A stretch of 49,222 nucleotides of DNA from contig NZ_LFMW01000014.1 of NCBI RefSeq assembly GCF_001050345.1, positions 1-49,222 of the forward strand, written 5' to 3'. Below, one piece after another: positions 41,001 through 49,065 of this stretch. Each line of letters begins with the position of its first letter. The stretch's first letter is position 1. This stretch comes from Pseudomonas fildesensis (GTDB lineage: Bacteria > Pseudomonadota > Gammaproteobacteria > Pseudomonadales > Pseudomonadaceae). A program made the translations under genes and the position numbers. The notes below the pieces were generated by a model. The model worked only from the letters and a program-made list of their open reading frames with translations, searched no databases and was not told the origin of the DNA.

Positions 41001-42234
41001 CTTTCTGGTCCTCATCCAAAATGCTATTAACCCCCATCAGATAAAAAGCCTTGGAGCGATTATCAAGGGAATTTTCGGATGCGCTAACTTTTTTGATGTA
41101 TTGGCGTAATTTTTCAGTATTGCCGTTTTTGGATTGAGTGATTGCGGCTATTTCACTGATTATTTCGTCCAGTATTTTTGAAGTGGTTCTGGTTCCCAAT
41201 AATCCCTCCATAACTGCCGAATATGAATAGAGGGATAGGTCTTTATCTGTAGTGACGTTGGTCCCCATGTCGTACACAACTGAATTGCTGATGGAGGTTA
41301 AAATAAATGGAGAGTGTGTTGTGATAATGAATTGAATGTTTGGAAAGGAGTTTTCTAAGAATGGTAATATGAGTCGTTGGAGAGAGACATGTAGGTGTAC
41401 TTCTAATTCATCAATCAGAACTGTGCCGCTAAGAGTGTTTGGGGGGATCTCTAAATAAGCGGCGCGCATTAAAAGCTCGCTGTAAATATCAAGTATCGAG
41501 GCGTATCCTGATGATAAGGATTGCAGGTCTGTATCGAGTTTGTTTTTTCGTCTAATGGTGAATTTTAGCGTGTCAGGATTATAGTTCAGAGTTGTCGTTT
41601 CATCTTCCATGAGAAACTTTAAGTTTTGTTCTAAATCGCTAAACCACCTCTCAATAAGCTGAGCTACAGAAGAATCACGTTCATGGGCTATGGCGTATGC
41701 GCTTCGCGTTTTTAAGTTTACTAAATGTTTTTCGAGAGAGCCTCCTACTCTGTTATGTTTCATTTCCGATCTATAAATGGTTTTTTCGTTTTCTAAGCCG
41801 CGAGCTGCATCGGACGTAGTAATACCAGCTTGGCGATGAGCAGAAAATAGTAGATTTACCGCTGAAAGATCCTCAGTTTTTGAGCGGAGTTCCCGAAAGT
41901 CTGGAGTGCAAATGTTTAGCTTTGAATCGTGATAACGTAAGTTTATTTTTAAAGCGCGCAACTCTGAAGTTAGATTGTAAAAATTGTCAGTTTTAACTTT
42001 TATATTTTTAAGTAGTTGTTCGATAACTGGGATTCTTTTGATTTTGTATTCGTATGTGTCTTGTTCGCTCATCAATATGTGGTTTTTTATTGTTTGATGT
42101 AAGTTTGTTAGGAAGTGAGTTTTACCTGAGCCATTCGGCCCGGTAATTATTAGGTTTTTGTTTTTAGTGTTGATGTCAATTTTAATGTTCTTATTTTCAA
42201 TTGTTCCGTAAATTCTTTCGATATACTTTTTCAC
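40993..42234 (-). CDS. ABC/OLD-type AAA ATPase, PtuA-like (first gene of a Septu-like pair)
   Basis: The 413-residue protein has Walker A ITGPNGSGKTHFLTNL (31-45), signature LSSGYASI (240-247), Walker B VLIDELEVHLHV (272-283) and the switch histidine in TTHSPF (305-310). This set is the SMC/Rad50-like ATPase of PtuA, RecF and OLD proteins. No Toprim nuclease follows, which separates it from OLD. With the HNH partner it should sense an infecting phage and license DNA cutting. It is AT-rich compared with the phage core and sits at the attR end, a usual place for defence cargo. Confidence 0.85.
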   Translation of the reverse strand: MKKYIERIYGTIENKNIKIDINTKNKNLIITGPNGSGKTHFLTNLHQTIKNHILMSEQDTYEYKIKRIPVIEQLLKNIKVKTDNFYNLTSELRALKINLRYHDSKLNICTPDFRELRSKTEDLSAVNLLFSAHRQAGITTSDAARGLENEKTIYRSEMKHNRVGGSLEKHLVNLKTRSAYAIAHERDSSVAQLIERWFSDLEQNLKFLMEDETTTLNYNPDTLKFTIRRKNKLDTDLQSLSSGYASILDIYSELLMRAAYLEIPPNTLSGTVLIDELEVHLHVSLQRLILPFLENSFPNIQFIITTHSPFILTSISNSVVYDMGTNVTTDKDLSLYSYSAVMEGLLGTRTTSKILDEIISEIAAITQSKNGNTEKLRQYIKKVSASENSLDNRSKAFYLMGVNSILDEDQKDV

Positions 42235-42794
42235 GGACTACTCCATTTTATGACTGGTAGTGTTTTTGCGTTTTTTTGCCGATCTGATAATTACCTTAGC
42301 GCCCTTTCAGAAAATCGGCCGTTTGGAGCTAACCGGTCTTGGGTGAGCAGGTTCGTTGAGAAAATGGTTGGTACTTCCTTTCTGAATATACCGATATGGC
42401 AAACCGCCTGGGCAATTGGTAGATCGCGTCCACCTCGGCGCTTTTTTCTGCCACCACCGCCATTGTCGAGATTAAAAGATCTCAGATCTAAAAAAATTAT
42501 AGCTCTCATAATGAGGGTTGCCTGAAGCGACCGTAAACTGTGAGCATAGCAACTGGCTGGACTGGTTGGAAATCGCTGCAAGGGCGGGGCTTCGGCGCCT
42601 GATGATCAATTTGCTGGGGTGATTTCAAATTGCGACGTTCGATCATCGCCGGACGGCAGAGGAGATTGGGTCCCGAGACCTCGTATGGGGCAAACCATAC
42701 GCCGATCTATGCCATCCAATGCCTATTATGCTTTTACACAACCTGCCGTGGACGAAAGTTACAGCCAGTAACCAAGGGCCTGCCTCCAAAATCC
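42235..42794. other. 560-bp gap with inverted repeats, no supported gene
   Basis: Open frames exist on both strands, but none has a ribosome site or protein-like composition. GTATGG (42683-42688) / CCATAC (42695-42700) forms a small hairpin and GGTCCCGAGACC (42669-42680) is nearly palindromic. The stretch 42630-42790 looks structured and could be a non-coding RNA or an old element end. The promoter of the Septu-like pair should lie near 42235-42300. Confidence 0.4.
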
Positions 42795-42819
42795 CCCCGA
42801 TGCCCCTACACAATCGGGG
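42795..42819 (-). terminator. Terminator of the small gene at 42829-43041
   Basis: CCCCGAT / ATCGGGG with an 11-base loop; on the minus strand GGATTTTGG follows. It lies 9 bp behind the stop codon. Confidence 0.65.
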
Positions 42820-42828
42820 TGTGCTTTG

Positions 42829-43041
42829 TCAGAGACGATCGGTTCGTAGCTTCGCCAGGCCCTGCTTGATGTGCCCAGCGTTTTCGCCGATCACGAATAG
42901 CGCACCACGTACGTTATTACCAACCTCATCCAAGCCTTGCTTTTCGCTTTGGAGAGCCAATTCCATCAGAGCTGCTTCTAACGCGAGCTGATTCTCGTAC
43001 ATTCGTTCAAGCAAATCCGGAAGTGAGTATTCCCCTGACAT
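42829..43041 (-). CDS. Small acidic helical protein at the attR end (70 aa)
   Basis: The protein reads MSGEYSLPDLLERMYENQLA, then ALMELALQSEKQGLDEVGNN and ALFVIGENAGHIKQGLAKLR. It is all-helical and resembles small single-copy proteins seen often in Pseudomonas genomes and prophages, whose function I do not know. It has its own terminator and lies between the Septu-like cargo and attR. Confidence 0.7.
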   Translation of the reverse strand: MSGEYSLPDLLERMYENQLALEAALMELALQSEKQGLDEVGNNVRGALFVIGENAGHIKQGLAKLRTDRL

Positions 43042-43168
43042 GTGTGCTATCTCATAGAAAAGGGCTAAGCATAGCAGGGGCCTACCAAATTGATGCTTGC
43101 TTAGAAATTGCTACGAGATCGGCCGCTCAATGCCCGGTAGGCATAGCTAGCGGTGGTTTTGAAGAAGG

Positions 43169-43234
43169 CTATGTCCAATCCATCATCGGGGCGACGGAGA
43201 AGCGGCGGGAGAGTGGAGCGGTTTGTAGGGACAT
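43169..43234 (-). pseudogene. dusA: Stranded original 5' end of dusA (21 codons)
   Basis: ATG 43234 reads MSLQTAPLSRRFSVAPMMDW-T and then meets TAG at 43171-43169, the first phage bases. The residues SRRFSVAPMMDWT equal those of the intact hybrid DusA at 2443-1424, so this is the start that dusA had before integration. The native promoter and leader lie to its right. Excision would rejoin it with the gene body. Confidence 0.92.
43173..43196. other. attR core of the dusA prophage
   Basis: Identical over 24 bp to attL (2349-2372). On the right it continues into the original dusA 5' end, on the left into phage DNA with an immediate stop codon. Confidence 0.93.
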
Positions 43235-43534
43235 GGGGAATCTGAGTCAACGAGGCGAATGGCGCGCAGTTTATCAGGGATGTAACGGCGGCGTCGGAGC
43301 GGCGAGTTCCGCGCCCTTCACCCCTTGGCGCAAGGTGCCGTCACATTTTTGGAAGATGTCATTTTGCTATTGTTTTTATAACTTAACGATCTTTCAACTT
43401 TGCTTACCCTTGTTCTTGCTGAGCTAGTCTGTCGTTCAGGATTGGCAGGATATGACATGGATAGTCACAAGGGCAGTATCCCCGCGTGTCGCAGGCGTTT
43501 ATTCCGGCCAGGTAAACGCCTCTCCTCTCATACC
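43235..43534. other. Original dusA promoter region and gap before the oxidase
   Basis: On the minus strand a TGATAAACT (about 43277-43269), some 40 bp before the original dusA start, is a plausible -10. The rest has no gene-like frame. Transcription from here now runs into the prophage end on the minus strand. Confidence 0.4.
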
Positions 43535-43566
43535 GTTGTTCAATTCCTGTGTTGTTCAATTCCTGT
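43535..43566 (+). repeat. Perfect tandem 16-bp repeat before the multicopper oxidase
   Basis: GTTGTTCAATTCCTGT occurs twice head to tail (43535-43550, 43551-43566), 50 bp before the start codon. It may be a regulator site or a recent duplication. Confidence 0.85.
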
Positions 43567-43616
43567 CGTGACGCAAAGTAGGCGCGCACCCGGGCGTTCT
43601 CAATGACGAGGTGAAT

Positions 43617-45371
43617 ATGAATGGACTTCTAGCGATCAAGGCGCTTGCCGCATCGGCGTGCGTGGTACTCCTGTCATCCCTGCTTCCGCACGGCAGCACG
43701 TTGGCGCAAACCACACCAGCCGCCACCAAGGGCGCAGCCATCGCGCCGATACCCGGAGGGTGTCCAAGGTTTACACAAGGTGCGCGCGTGTTCACGCCGC
43801 CCGCGCTTTACAGTGAAAATGGCACGCTGGCGGTGAGTTTTTCTTATCAGCAAAGTGTCGATGACAAGGGTCGTACGCTCTATTGCTTCATGACGCCTGA
43901 CGGCATGCAGAACCCCACGTTACATGTGCTGCCCGGCGACAAACTCACAGTAGTGGTGACCAACAATACGCCCGAAGGCATTAACCCCATGGCGCTTAAT
44001 CCGCCCAACTGCGGTGCCAAGTTCATGAACAGCACCTCGGTCAACCTGCACTACCACGGCACCAATACCGCGCCGACATGTGGCGGGGATGAGGTGATCA
44101 AAACCATCATCAACTCCGGTGAAACCTTCACCTACACCCTGGATTTCCCCACTGACGAGCCGCCAGGGATGTACTGGTATCACCCGCATGTGCACGGGAT
44201 TTCCGAACCGGTGGTGATGGGCGGGGCGACCGGCGCATTGATTGTGGACGGGATCGAACGGTTTTTTCCGGGGGTAGAGGGGCTACCGCAACAGATCCTG
44301 GTGCTGCGTGATCAGCTCCAGCTCAACAACCTGACTGAAGGGCCCGGTAACTGCGGGGTCGGCGTGCCGTTCCGTGACGTCACCGTGAACAATGTGCCGG
44401 TCAACTCCTACACGGATAAGAACAACGTATTTTTTGTTCCGGCCACACTGCCAGTCACGCCGGGCCAGGCGCAGTTTTGGCGGGTCGCCAATATATCTGC
44501 GGATTCGATACTCGACCTGAGCCTCGTCTACGACAACGTCCCGCAGTCCCTCAACCTGATCGCCATCGACGGCGTTCCCATCAATTCTCAAGACGGCACG
44601 GGTGGCACGGGCCAGAGCATTGCGGTCAACCATTTCCGCCTGCCGCCGGCGTCGCGCGTAGAGTTTGTGGCGAATATGCCCGAGGCCAGCGTGCAACAGG
44701 CCACGCTGATGACCGCCAACATCAATACCGGCGCGGATGGCGACTGCAACCCGACTCGCCCGTTAATCACGCTTAACCCGGCGGCGAACGCGGACGCAAA
44801 ACTTGCCAGCCTGCCTGCGCGGCCGATTGCCGAAGCGGCGGGGCGGCGCTTTGCCGGCTTGGCGCAAGCGTCCATCGTTGCACAGCGCAATTTGTACTTT
44901 TCCGAGAACGGCAACCAAACCGAGTTCTACATGACGGTCGACGGCCAGGTGCCGCACGTATTCAACCCGGACCAGCCACCGAGCATTACCACCACGCAGG
45001 GAGCGGTGGAGCAGTGGTCTGTCGAGAACCGCAGCACCGAAAACCATGTGTTTCACATCCACCAGATTCATTTTTATGTGCAGGGGCAGAATAATTTCGG
45101 CACCGAGCCGCAGGCGCCGGGGATTGTGGGGCAGTACCTGGACACCATCGAAGTGCCAGCTTGGTCCGGTAATACGCAGGACCCGTACCCGAGCGTGTCA
45201 CTGTTGATGGATTTTCGCGGCGAAGTGGTCGGGGATTTTGTCTTTCACTGCCACCTGCTGGGGCATGAGGACCTGGGGATGATGAGCATTATTCGGGTTA
45301 ATCCTGCGTCGGGGAAAGTGGCGCAGGTGGGTGTGCCGGTGGCGGGTGGGGGGCATCATAAGGGGCATTGA
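43617..45371 (+). CDS. Multicopper oxidase, exported
   Basis: The 584-residue protein has a signal sequence (LAIKALAASACVVLLSSLLP, with cleavage near STLAQ-TT) and all four copper-ligand motifs: LHYHGTN, YWYHPHVHG, HVFHIHQIHF and the C-terminal HCHLLGHEDLGMM. The last includes the type 1 Cys-His and the axial Met. Such enzymes oxidise metal ions or phenolic substrates with O2 in the periplasm. It ends with a His-rich tail (GGGHHKGH). ATG 43617 lies 5 bp behind GAGG; an upstream GTG overlaps that site. Single gene with its own terminator; substrate unknown. Confidence 0.94.
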   Translation: MNGLLAIKALAASACVVLLSSLLPHGSTLAQTTPAATKGAAIAPIPGGCPRFTQGARVFTPPALYSENGTLAVSFSYQQSVDDKGRTLYCFMTPDGMQNPTLHVLPGDKLTVVVTNNTPEGINPMALNPPNCGAKFMNSTSVNLHYHGTNTAPTCGGDEVIKTIINSGETFTYTLDFPTDEPPGMYWYHPHVHGISEPVVMGGATGALIVDGIERFFPGVEGLPQQILVLRDQLQLNNLTEGPGNCGVGVPFRDVTVNNVPVNSYTDKNNVFFVPATLPVTPGQAQFWRVANISADSILDLSLVYDNVPQSLNLIAIDGVPINSQDGTGGTGQSIAVNHFRLPPASRVEFVANMPEASVQQATLMTANINTGADGDCNPTRPLITLNPAANADAKLASLPARPIAEAAGRRFAGLAQASIVAQRNLYFSENGNQTEFYMTVDGQVPHVFNPDQPPSITTTQGAVEQWSVENRSTENHVFHIHQIHFYVQGQNNFGTEPQAPGIVGQYLDTIEVPAWSGNTQDPYPSVSLLMDFRGEVVGDFVFHCHLLGHEDLGMMSIIRVNPASGKVAQVGVPVAGGGHHKGH

Positions 45372-45377
45372 GGGATG

Positions 45378-45416
45378 AAAGGGGGGAGACGCGAAAAACG
45401 TGATCCCCCTTTTTTT
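45378..45416 (+). terminator. Terminator of the multicopper oxidase
   Basis: AAAGGGGGGA / TCCCCCTTT with a 16-base loop and a T-run. Lies 7 bp behind the stop codon. Confidence 0.85.
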
Positions 45417-45448
45417 GTGAGTTTGGGGAGTTTGAAATTCGGAGTGTT

Positions 45449-45984
45449 TATCGTGGTCTGACCCCGATATCTCAGAACTTCTCTCGGCGGTTGCGAGGCA
45501 TCTGGCAAACGAACTTACTCTCATCAATAGCATGTTATCTGGGAGTATGATCAAGAAGCCGGAATTTGCACATGAGATCCGGATGCATGCTAGGCCCAAG
45601 ACGCCCAATATCCCTAAGCAGTCGGCTAGTCTGGAGTTTCTAGAAGAGCTCAAGCTCCATACAGATAACTATGTTGTCGCTGGACACGCTTCGAAATGGA
45701 CTGTGTATCGGTCTTTGCTTGCTGATATATCTGCCGCGCACCTGTGGTCCGGATCGCTTCTTCATCACCTATTTCATCTCAAAACCGCAGCAGAAGCAGG
45801 GCATTTGGTAAGTAGTGAGATAGACAGGGTTACCGAGTCGCCGCAAGTCTATGCGGCAAGGTCGCAACTGGTTCAATATCACATCCAGAACGTCCATTTG
45901 GCGATAACATATTTGGAAAAAAAATAGTAACGGTAAGTCGTACTGCTGTTTGTTTACTCGCGATATCGGGGTCAGACCAAGATA
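45449..45984. mobile_element. 0.54-kb cassette bounded by 23-bp inverted repeats
   Basis: The arm at 45449-45471 and the reverse complement of 45962-45984 agree at 22 of 23 positions; the inner 18 bp, TGGTCTGACCCCGATATC, are perfect. One gene lies between. No transposase is present. Motifs of the GGGGTCAGACC kind recur around gene cassettes in Pseudomonas as far as I recall. I see no clear target duplication. Confidence 0.65.
45532..45927 (+). CDS. Cassette-borne protein of unknown function (131 aa or longer)
   Basis: From ATG 45532 the product is MLSGSMIKKPEFAHEIRMHA, then LEFLEELKLHTDNYVVAGHA and YRSLLADISAAHLWSGSLLH, and ends HLAITYLEKK. The frame is open upstream to 45436 with protein-like sequence (DISELLSAVARHLANELTLI), running through the left repeat arm, so the true start may be a non-ATG codon or may be lost. 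It is helical, with no family recognised. GC content is lower than the host average. Confidence 0.55.
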   Translation: MLSGSMIKKPEFAHEIRMHARPKTPNIPKQSASLEFLEELKLHTDNYVVAGHASKWTVYRSLLADISAAHLWSGSLLHHLFHLKTAAEAGHLVSSEIDRVTESPQVYAARSQLVQYHIQNVHLAITYLEKK

Positions 45985-46133
45985 TCTCCTCGGAGATTTC
46001 CCACACTTTTCTTAGCTTGCCCGTCAGACCACCCATCGCTAACCTTCCCCAGTCGCTGCAAACCCAGCGGCCGGAGGTGGAAGTCCGTATAGCTAAGGCG
46101 TTTTAACTCCCGACAATATTTGGAGCTTCGCCC

Positions 46134-46505
46134 ATGCACAAAAAAACACGCAATCCCTACGTCGATCACAATACTGCTCCCCTCGACACCAAACTCCACG
46201 CAGCCGCTCAACGAGCAATCGATCATTACCTGTTCCCCACGAACAAAAACGACGGCGCACCCGCCGAACGCCCCAGCAACAACCTATTCCTAGTCAGCCC
46301 AAACATCGACACCGAAACCCTCCTGGCCAACGCCTCCGAAAACCTCGCTTCCGCCGCTGAAATGGCCACAACACTGGCCTTCAACCTCGACGAATCCCAG
46401 CGCGCCATTGCCTTGGGCATTCAGCAGCTAATCGAGTTGAGCGCTCTGCTCGTTGATCGAGCACAGGAGCAAGTCGCGCCGGCTACCAGCACTGCTACTG
46501 CCTGA
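46134..46505 (+). CDS. DUF6124/DUF3077-like small Pseudomonas protein (123 aa)
   Basis: The protein has NLFLVSPNIDTETLLANASE followed by NLASAAEMATTLAFNLDESQ and RAIALGIQQLIELSALLVD, a helical pattern common to a large family of small Pseudomonas proteins. Function unknown. A GGAG ribosome site precedes ATG 46134, and a hairpin lies behind the stop. Confidence 0.75.
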   Translation: MHKKTRNPYVDHNTAPLDTKLHAAAQRAIDHYLFPTNKNDGAPAERPSNNLFLVSPNIDTETLLANASENLASAAEMATTLAFNLDESQRAIALGIQQLIELSALLVDRAQEQVAPATSTATA

Positions 46506-46515
46506 CAACCAACCC

Positions 46516-46538
46516 TGCCGCCTTGCACAAAGGCGGCA
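46516..46538 (+). terminator. Hairpin behind the small protein gene
   Basis: TGCCGCCTT / AAGGCGGCA is a perfect 9-bp stem with a 5-base loop. No T-run follows, so it may be rho-assisted. Confidence 0.6.
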
Positions 46539-46650
46539 ATCTGAACCAAGCCTGTCACCCAGCAAACTTTCATGATTCCCGAAGCGTTTGAGGTCTACGA
46601 TCCTCGTTAAGAGAGGACTCCCGCGCCTCCAGCCCACAGGGAACTGAACA

Positions 46651-46872
46651 ATGATCTCGAACGTCGTCAAAGTTGTGATGATTGCTGGTGCGTTGCTGTT
46701 GAGCGCTTGTTCGTCTGGTTCGTCAGGCGTGAGCAGCGACCCTTGTTTTTCGGGGGGATGCCAGGCGTTTGGTGACCACAGCCCCAGCAAAGCCGCCAAG
46801 ATGAATTTTGGAGGCAGTGGGCTGGGGAGTAGTTATGGTGAGTATGGTTCGGGGTTGTTGCGGGACGATTAA
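46651..46872 (+). CDS. Small lipoprotein (73 aa)
   Basis: Signal sequence VVKVVMIAGALLLSACSSGS with lipobox LSAC (Cys20). The mature part is short, Ser/Gly-rich and has two more cysteines in DPCFSGGCQAF. It is likely anchored in the outer membrane; function unknown. Confidence 0.8.
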   Translation: MISNVVKVVMIAGALLLSACSSGSSGVSSDPCFSGGCQAFGDHSPSKAAKMNFGGSGLGSSYGEYGSGLLRDD

Positions 46873-47024
46873 TTGCTTGATGTTGTCTCGCAGTGCAAGG
46901 TCGGTTTTAAATACTGCCGGACGGCAATAATGCGAGATAGGTTTTGCAGTAAAGAGGACACCAGTTGCGTGACTGCAATTGCCTACGCAGCTGGCGTATT
47001 CACTACAGATCTAACTCAACCTCC

Positions 47025-47462
47025 TTAGTAGATTCGAACCCAATTCACATTCTTGGGATTTGGAGAGGGGACAGGGCCGTTGATCCCGGAGTGATGGCCG
47101 AAGATCTTCGTGTTGGCCCACACCTTGTTGGCGTTGGCACAGAGGCGAACGGCGGCGGCGAAGCCGGCGATATCTTCGCCGCAGGTCGAGATATAGACCG
47201 CACTCGGTACTTGTCCCGCCTGCATATTGCCCTGCACTGTTGCCAGGAAAGCAGGTGCTTCGATGGAAAGCGACGGGCCCTCATCCCCGATATGTTCATT
47301 GGTGCCGTGTGCAATGACGACGATGACCGCGCCACCTGCAATGTTCAGGTTCGTGCCGCGCACCGCTGCCCAGTGATGGCGTGCAGTGACGGCGGGCCAG
47401 TCAGTATCGAGTTGGGTAGCCAGGATGTCTGCATCAGTGCTCATTTCAAAAATAATAGTCAT
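47025..47462 (-). CDS. Putative caspase-fold (CHAT/C13-like) His-Cys protein (145 aa)
   Basis: Two hydrophobic strands end in the dyad residues of clan CD peptidases: AVIVVIAHGTNE (His52) and SAVYISTCGED (Cys94), 42 residues apart, followed by a helix (IAGFAAAVRLCAN) and a loop KIFGHHSGINGP. This is the arrangement of caspase-like, CHAT and C80 domains, here without extra domains. ATG 47462 has AAGGA 7 bp upstream; TTG 47468 is less likely. It follows the helical protein gene after 60 bp on the same strand, so the two likely form an operon. The fold call is by eye and may be wrong. Confidence 0.5.
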   Translation of the reverse strand: MTIIFEMSTDADILATQLDTDWPAVTARHHWAAVRGTNLNIAGGAVIVVIAHGTNEHIGDEGPSLSIEAPAFLATVQGNMQAGQVPSAVYISTCGEDIAGFAAAVRLCANANKVWANTKIFGHHSGINGPVPSPNPKNVNWVRIY

Positions 47463-47522
47463 GATCAATTCCTTATCAATCGAAACTTGAAAGTCGGGAA
47501 AACGACGGTGCCTTTCGGCTGT

Positions 47523-48440
47523 TCATGGCCTGGCTGCCAGTGCGGTGTGGAACTGGCGCTTGATACGCGACACGATCGCATCACCTTCTTGTTTTTCCGT
47601 GTCTGGTAACCCACCAAGCTCCGATCCGACCCCGTTTAACGCAGGTCCCGCAAGTGGGTTAAGTTCCTGGAGCAATTTGTTGATGGAACCGAGGCGTTTG
47701 TTCAGCACGTCGCTGATTTCCGTGAACTTGGCCAGTGAGGTGAGGTAGTCGCTGGCTTTGGTGTCCAGGTCGTTGAAGTCGTTGCCAAGTTTGCGCAGTT
47801 GATTACGAAAGACCTGCTTTTGTTCTTCATACGCTTGCAGGTCGTTCAGCTCACTCATGCCTTTGCCTTCCTTGATCGAAAAACGCACATCGAAAAGGAA
47901 CAGGGTCTGGATAATCGATTCATTACTGAAGAAGTCTTTGCTTTGGTAAGAGTTCTCCATCACGATGATGAATAGAGTCATGCCAGGCACCAGCATTTTT
48001 TTATCGTACTTGATGCTTATGCCGGTTTCAGTTTTTGAGCCGGCACTGGTCAAAAGTCCCTGAATGACATCGAACGCTGCGTTGGCGATTAGCAGTTCCA
48101 AGTTCGTCATCGCCTTAATGGCAATATTGACTTCTGCAGGTGGCTTGTCTTTTTTAGGGTCAACGGGCAACTTCTTACCGAAGATGGTATCCCGGCACGA
48201 ATCGATCATCACGTTAACCGATGCCAGCGACCACTCGCTCACAGTGGTCAGGTGTTGGTAACTGCTCGAAATCATCGAAGCGTCGTCTTTATACTTGCTG
48301 TAATGCTCCTTGACATGTTTATCCAGGATTTGCGTTTGCTCTGCCTGGATTTTGTTGAGGTCGGCACGCATGCCATCAACATATTTCTGAAATTCAGCAT
48401 TCTTTTCTTGCTGCTCTTTGATCGTATTTGACTGTCCCAT
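47523..48440 (-). CDS. Helical protein with central hydrophobic beta segment, toxin-like build (305 aa)
   Basis: ATG 48440 lies behind GGAG; a longer frame from 48485 is less likely. The N-terminal 65 residues are a long charged helix (QSNTIKEQQEKNAEFQKYVD). After a mid-helical part comes a hydrophobic strand pair (KKMLVPGMTLFIIVMENSYQ and TLFLFDVRFSIKEG, about 180-225), then a long C-terminal coiled coil (LNDLQAYEEQKQVFRNQLRK). There is no signal peptide. Long helices around a short hydrophobic hairpin recall alpha-pore-forming toxins, but I recognise no family. Confidence 0.6.
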   Translation of the reverse strand: MGQSNTIKEQQEKNAEFQKYVDGMRADLNKIQAEQTQILDKHVKEHYSKYKDDASMISSSYQHLTTVSEWSLASVNVMIDSCRDTIFGKKLPVDPKKDKPPAEVNIAIKAMTNLELLIANAAFDVIQGLLTSAGSKTETGISIKYDKKMLVPGMTLFIIVMENSYQSKDFFSNESIIQTLFLFDVRFSIKEGKGMSELNDLQAYEEQKQVFRNQLRKLGNDFNDLDTKASDYLTSLAKFTEISDVLNKRLGSINKLLQELNPLAGPALNGVGSELGGLPDTEKQEGDAIVSRIKRQFHTALAARP

Positions 48441-48612
48441 GTCTAGCTCCAAGTGTTGGATGATGTCGGCCTTTCCAATGCGCAACTGCTACTTCCATTT
48501 CCCTCTGCGCATTTAAAAAGGTGACACCCAAAACATGAGCTTCTACGGTCTTTGACTCAATGCATTCACATTGAGCGGCGTGCAAAGGTGGGTGCATGTA
48601 CTTGCGCGGCGC

Positions 48613-48948
48613 TCAAGTTGAGGGCGAGTCGATGGCCGCCAGGAAACTTTCCAGGTGCACCACGGCCGCATCGGGGAGTGTGGATAAAGGTCTTCGGGGC
48701 TGTGGGGCGCCGGTAGGCTGGGCGTTGCGATGAGTATCCATGGTGCCGCGCCCCAGCAGCAGCCAGTCGGTGGAAACATCCAGGAGTTCACACAGCGCGA
48801 TAATGTTTTCGACCGTTATCCTGCCGTTCTTTCGCCAGCGGCATACGGCACTTTCCGTGACGTCAAGCGCGACGGCAACGGCGTAGAGTTTTGATAGTTT
48901 TCGCTGTTCCATTGCTTCGCAGATCCGCACTCCGAGCGTCGATTGCAT
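48613..48948 (-). CDS. XRE-type HTH regulator (111 aa)
   Basis: The protein has a helix-turn-helix (ICEAMEQRKLSKLYAVAVAL, then DVTESAVCRWRKNGRITVEN and ALCELLDVSTDWLLLGRG), the common Xre plan ending in 'STDWLLLG'. The C-terminal 40 residues are Pro/Ala-rich. ATG 48948 has GGATG 6 bp upstream; 48957 is an alternative. It reads toward the helical-protein gene with 172 bp between, and may control that pair. Confidence 0.8.
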   Translation of the reverse strand: MQSTLGVRICEAMEQRKLSKLYAVAVALDVTESAVCRWRKNGRITVENIIALCELLDVSTDWLLLGRGTMDTHRNAQPTGAPQPRRPLSTLPDAAVVHLESFLAAIDSPST

Positions 48949-49065
48949 AAAGGTCATCCATTGAACGGGAAACTGGATACCTGACTGTATGCATTGGAGT
49001 GCTTGGCGCTACTCACGACTGGCGGGGTGGTGTGGCAGTCACGGGTATGTTGACTGACCCACCGC

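Larger units (their letters stand above)
2349..43196. mobile_element. Complete-looking temperate myovirus-type prophage integrated in dusA
   Basis: The element runs from attL to attR (about 40.8 kb). It contains an integrase, a CI/Cro switch, replication, packaging, head, contractile tail and lysis genes in the usual order without visible disruption. Head genes are of the lambda/GpA-terminase kind and tail genes of the P2 kind. AT-rich cargo lies at both tips and at two places inside the late operon. No essential module appears to be missing, so it may be inducible, but this is inferred from gene content only. Confidence 0.93.

Noticed and set aside
40332..42234. OLD nuclease or retron with Ptu genes
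   Set aside because: The ATPase lacks a Toprim domain, and no reverse transcriptase gene or retron RNA is seen nearby.
42250..42581. Overlapping small frames on both strands before the Septu-like pair
   Set aside because: Neither has a ribosome site or protein-like composition; the region is more likely promoter or non-coding.
47025..48440. Bacterial gasdermin system
   Set aside because: The 305-aa protein is long-helical with a coiled-coil end, not a gasdermin-like fold, so only the analogy is kept, not the name.
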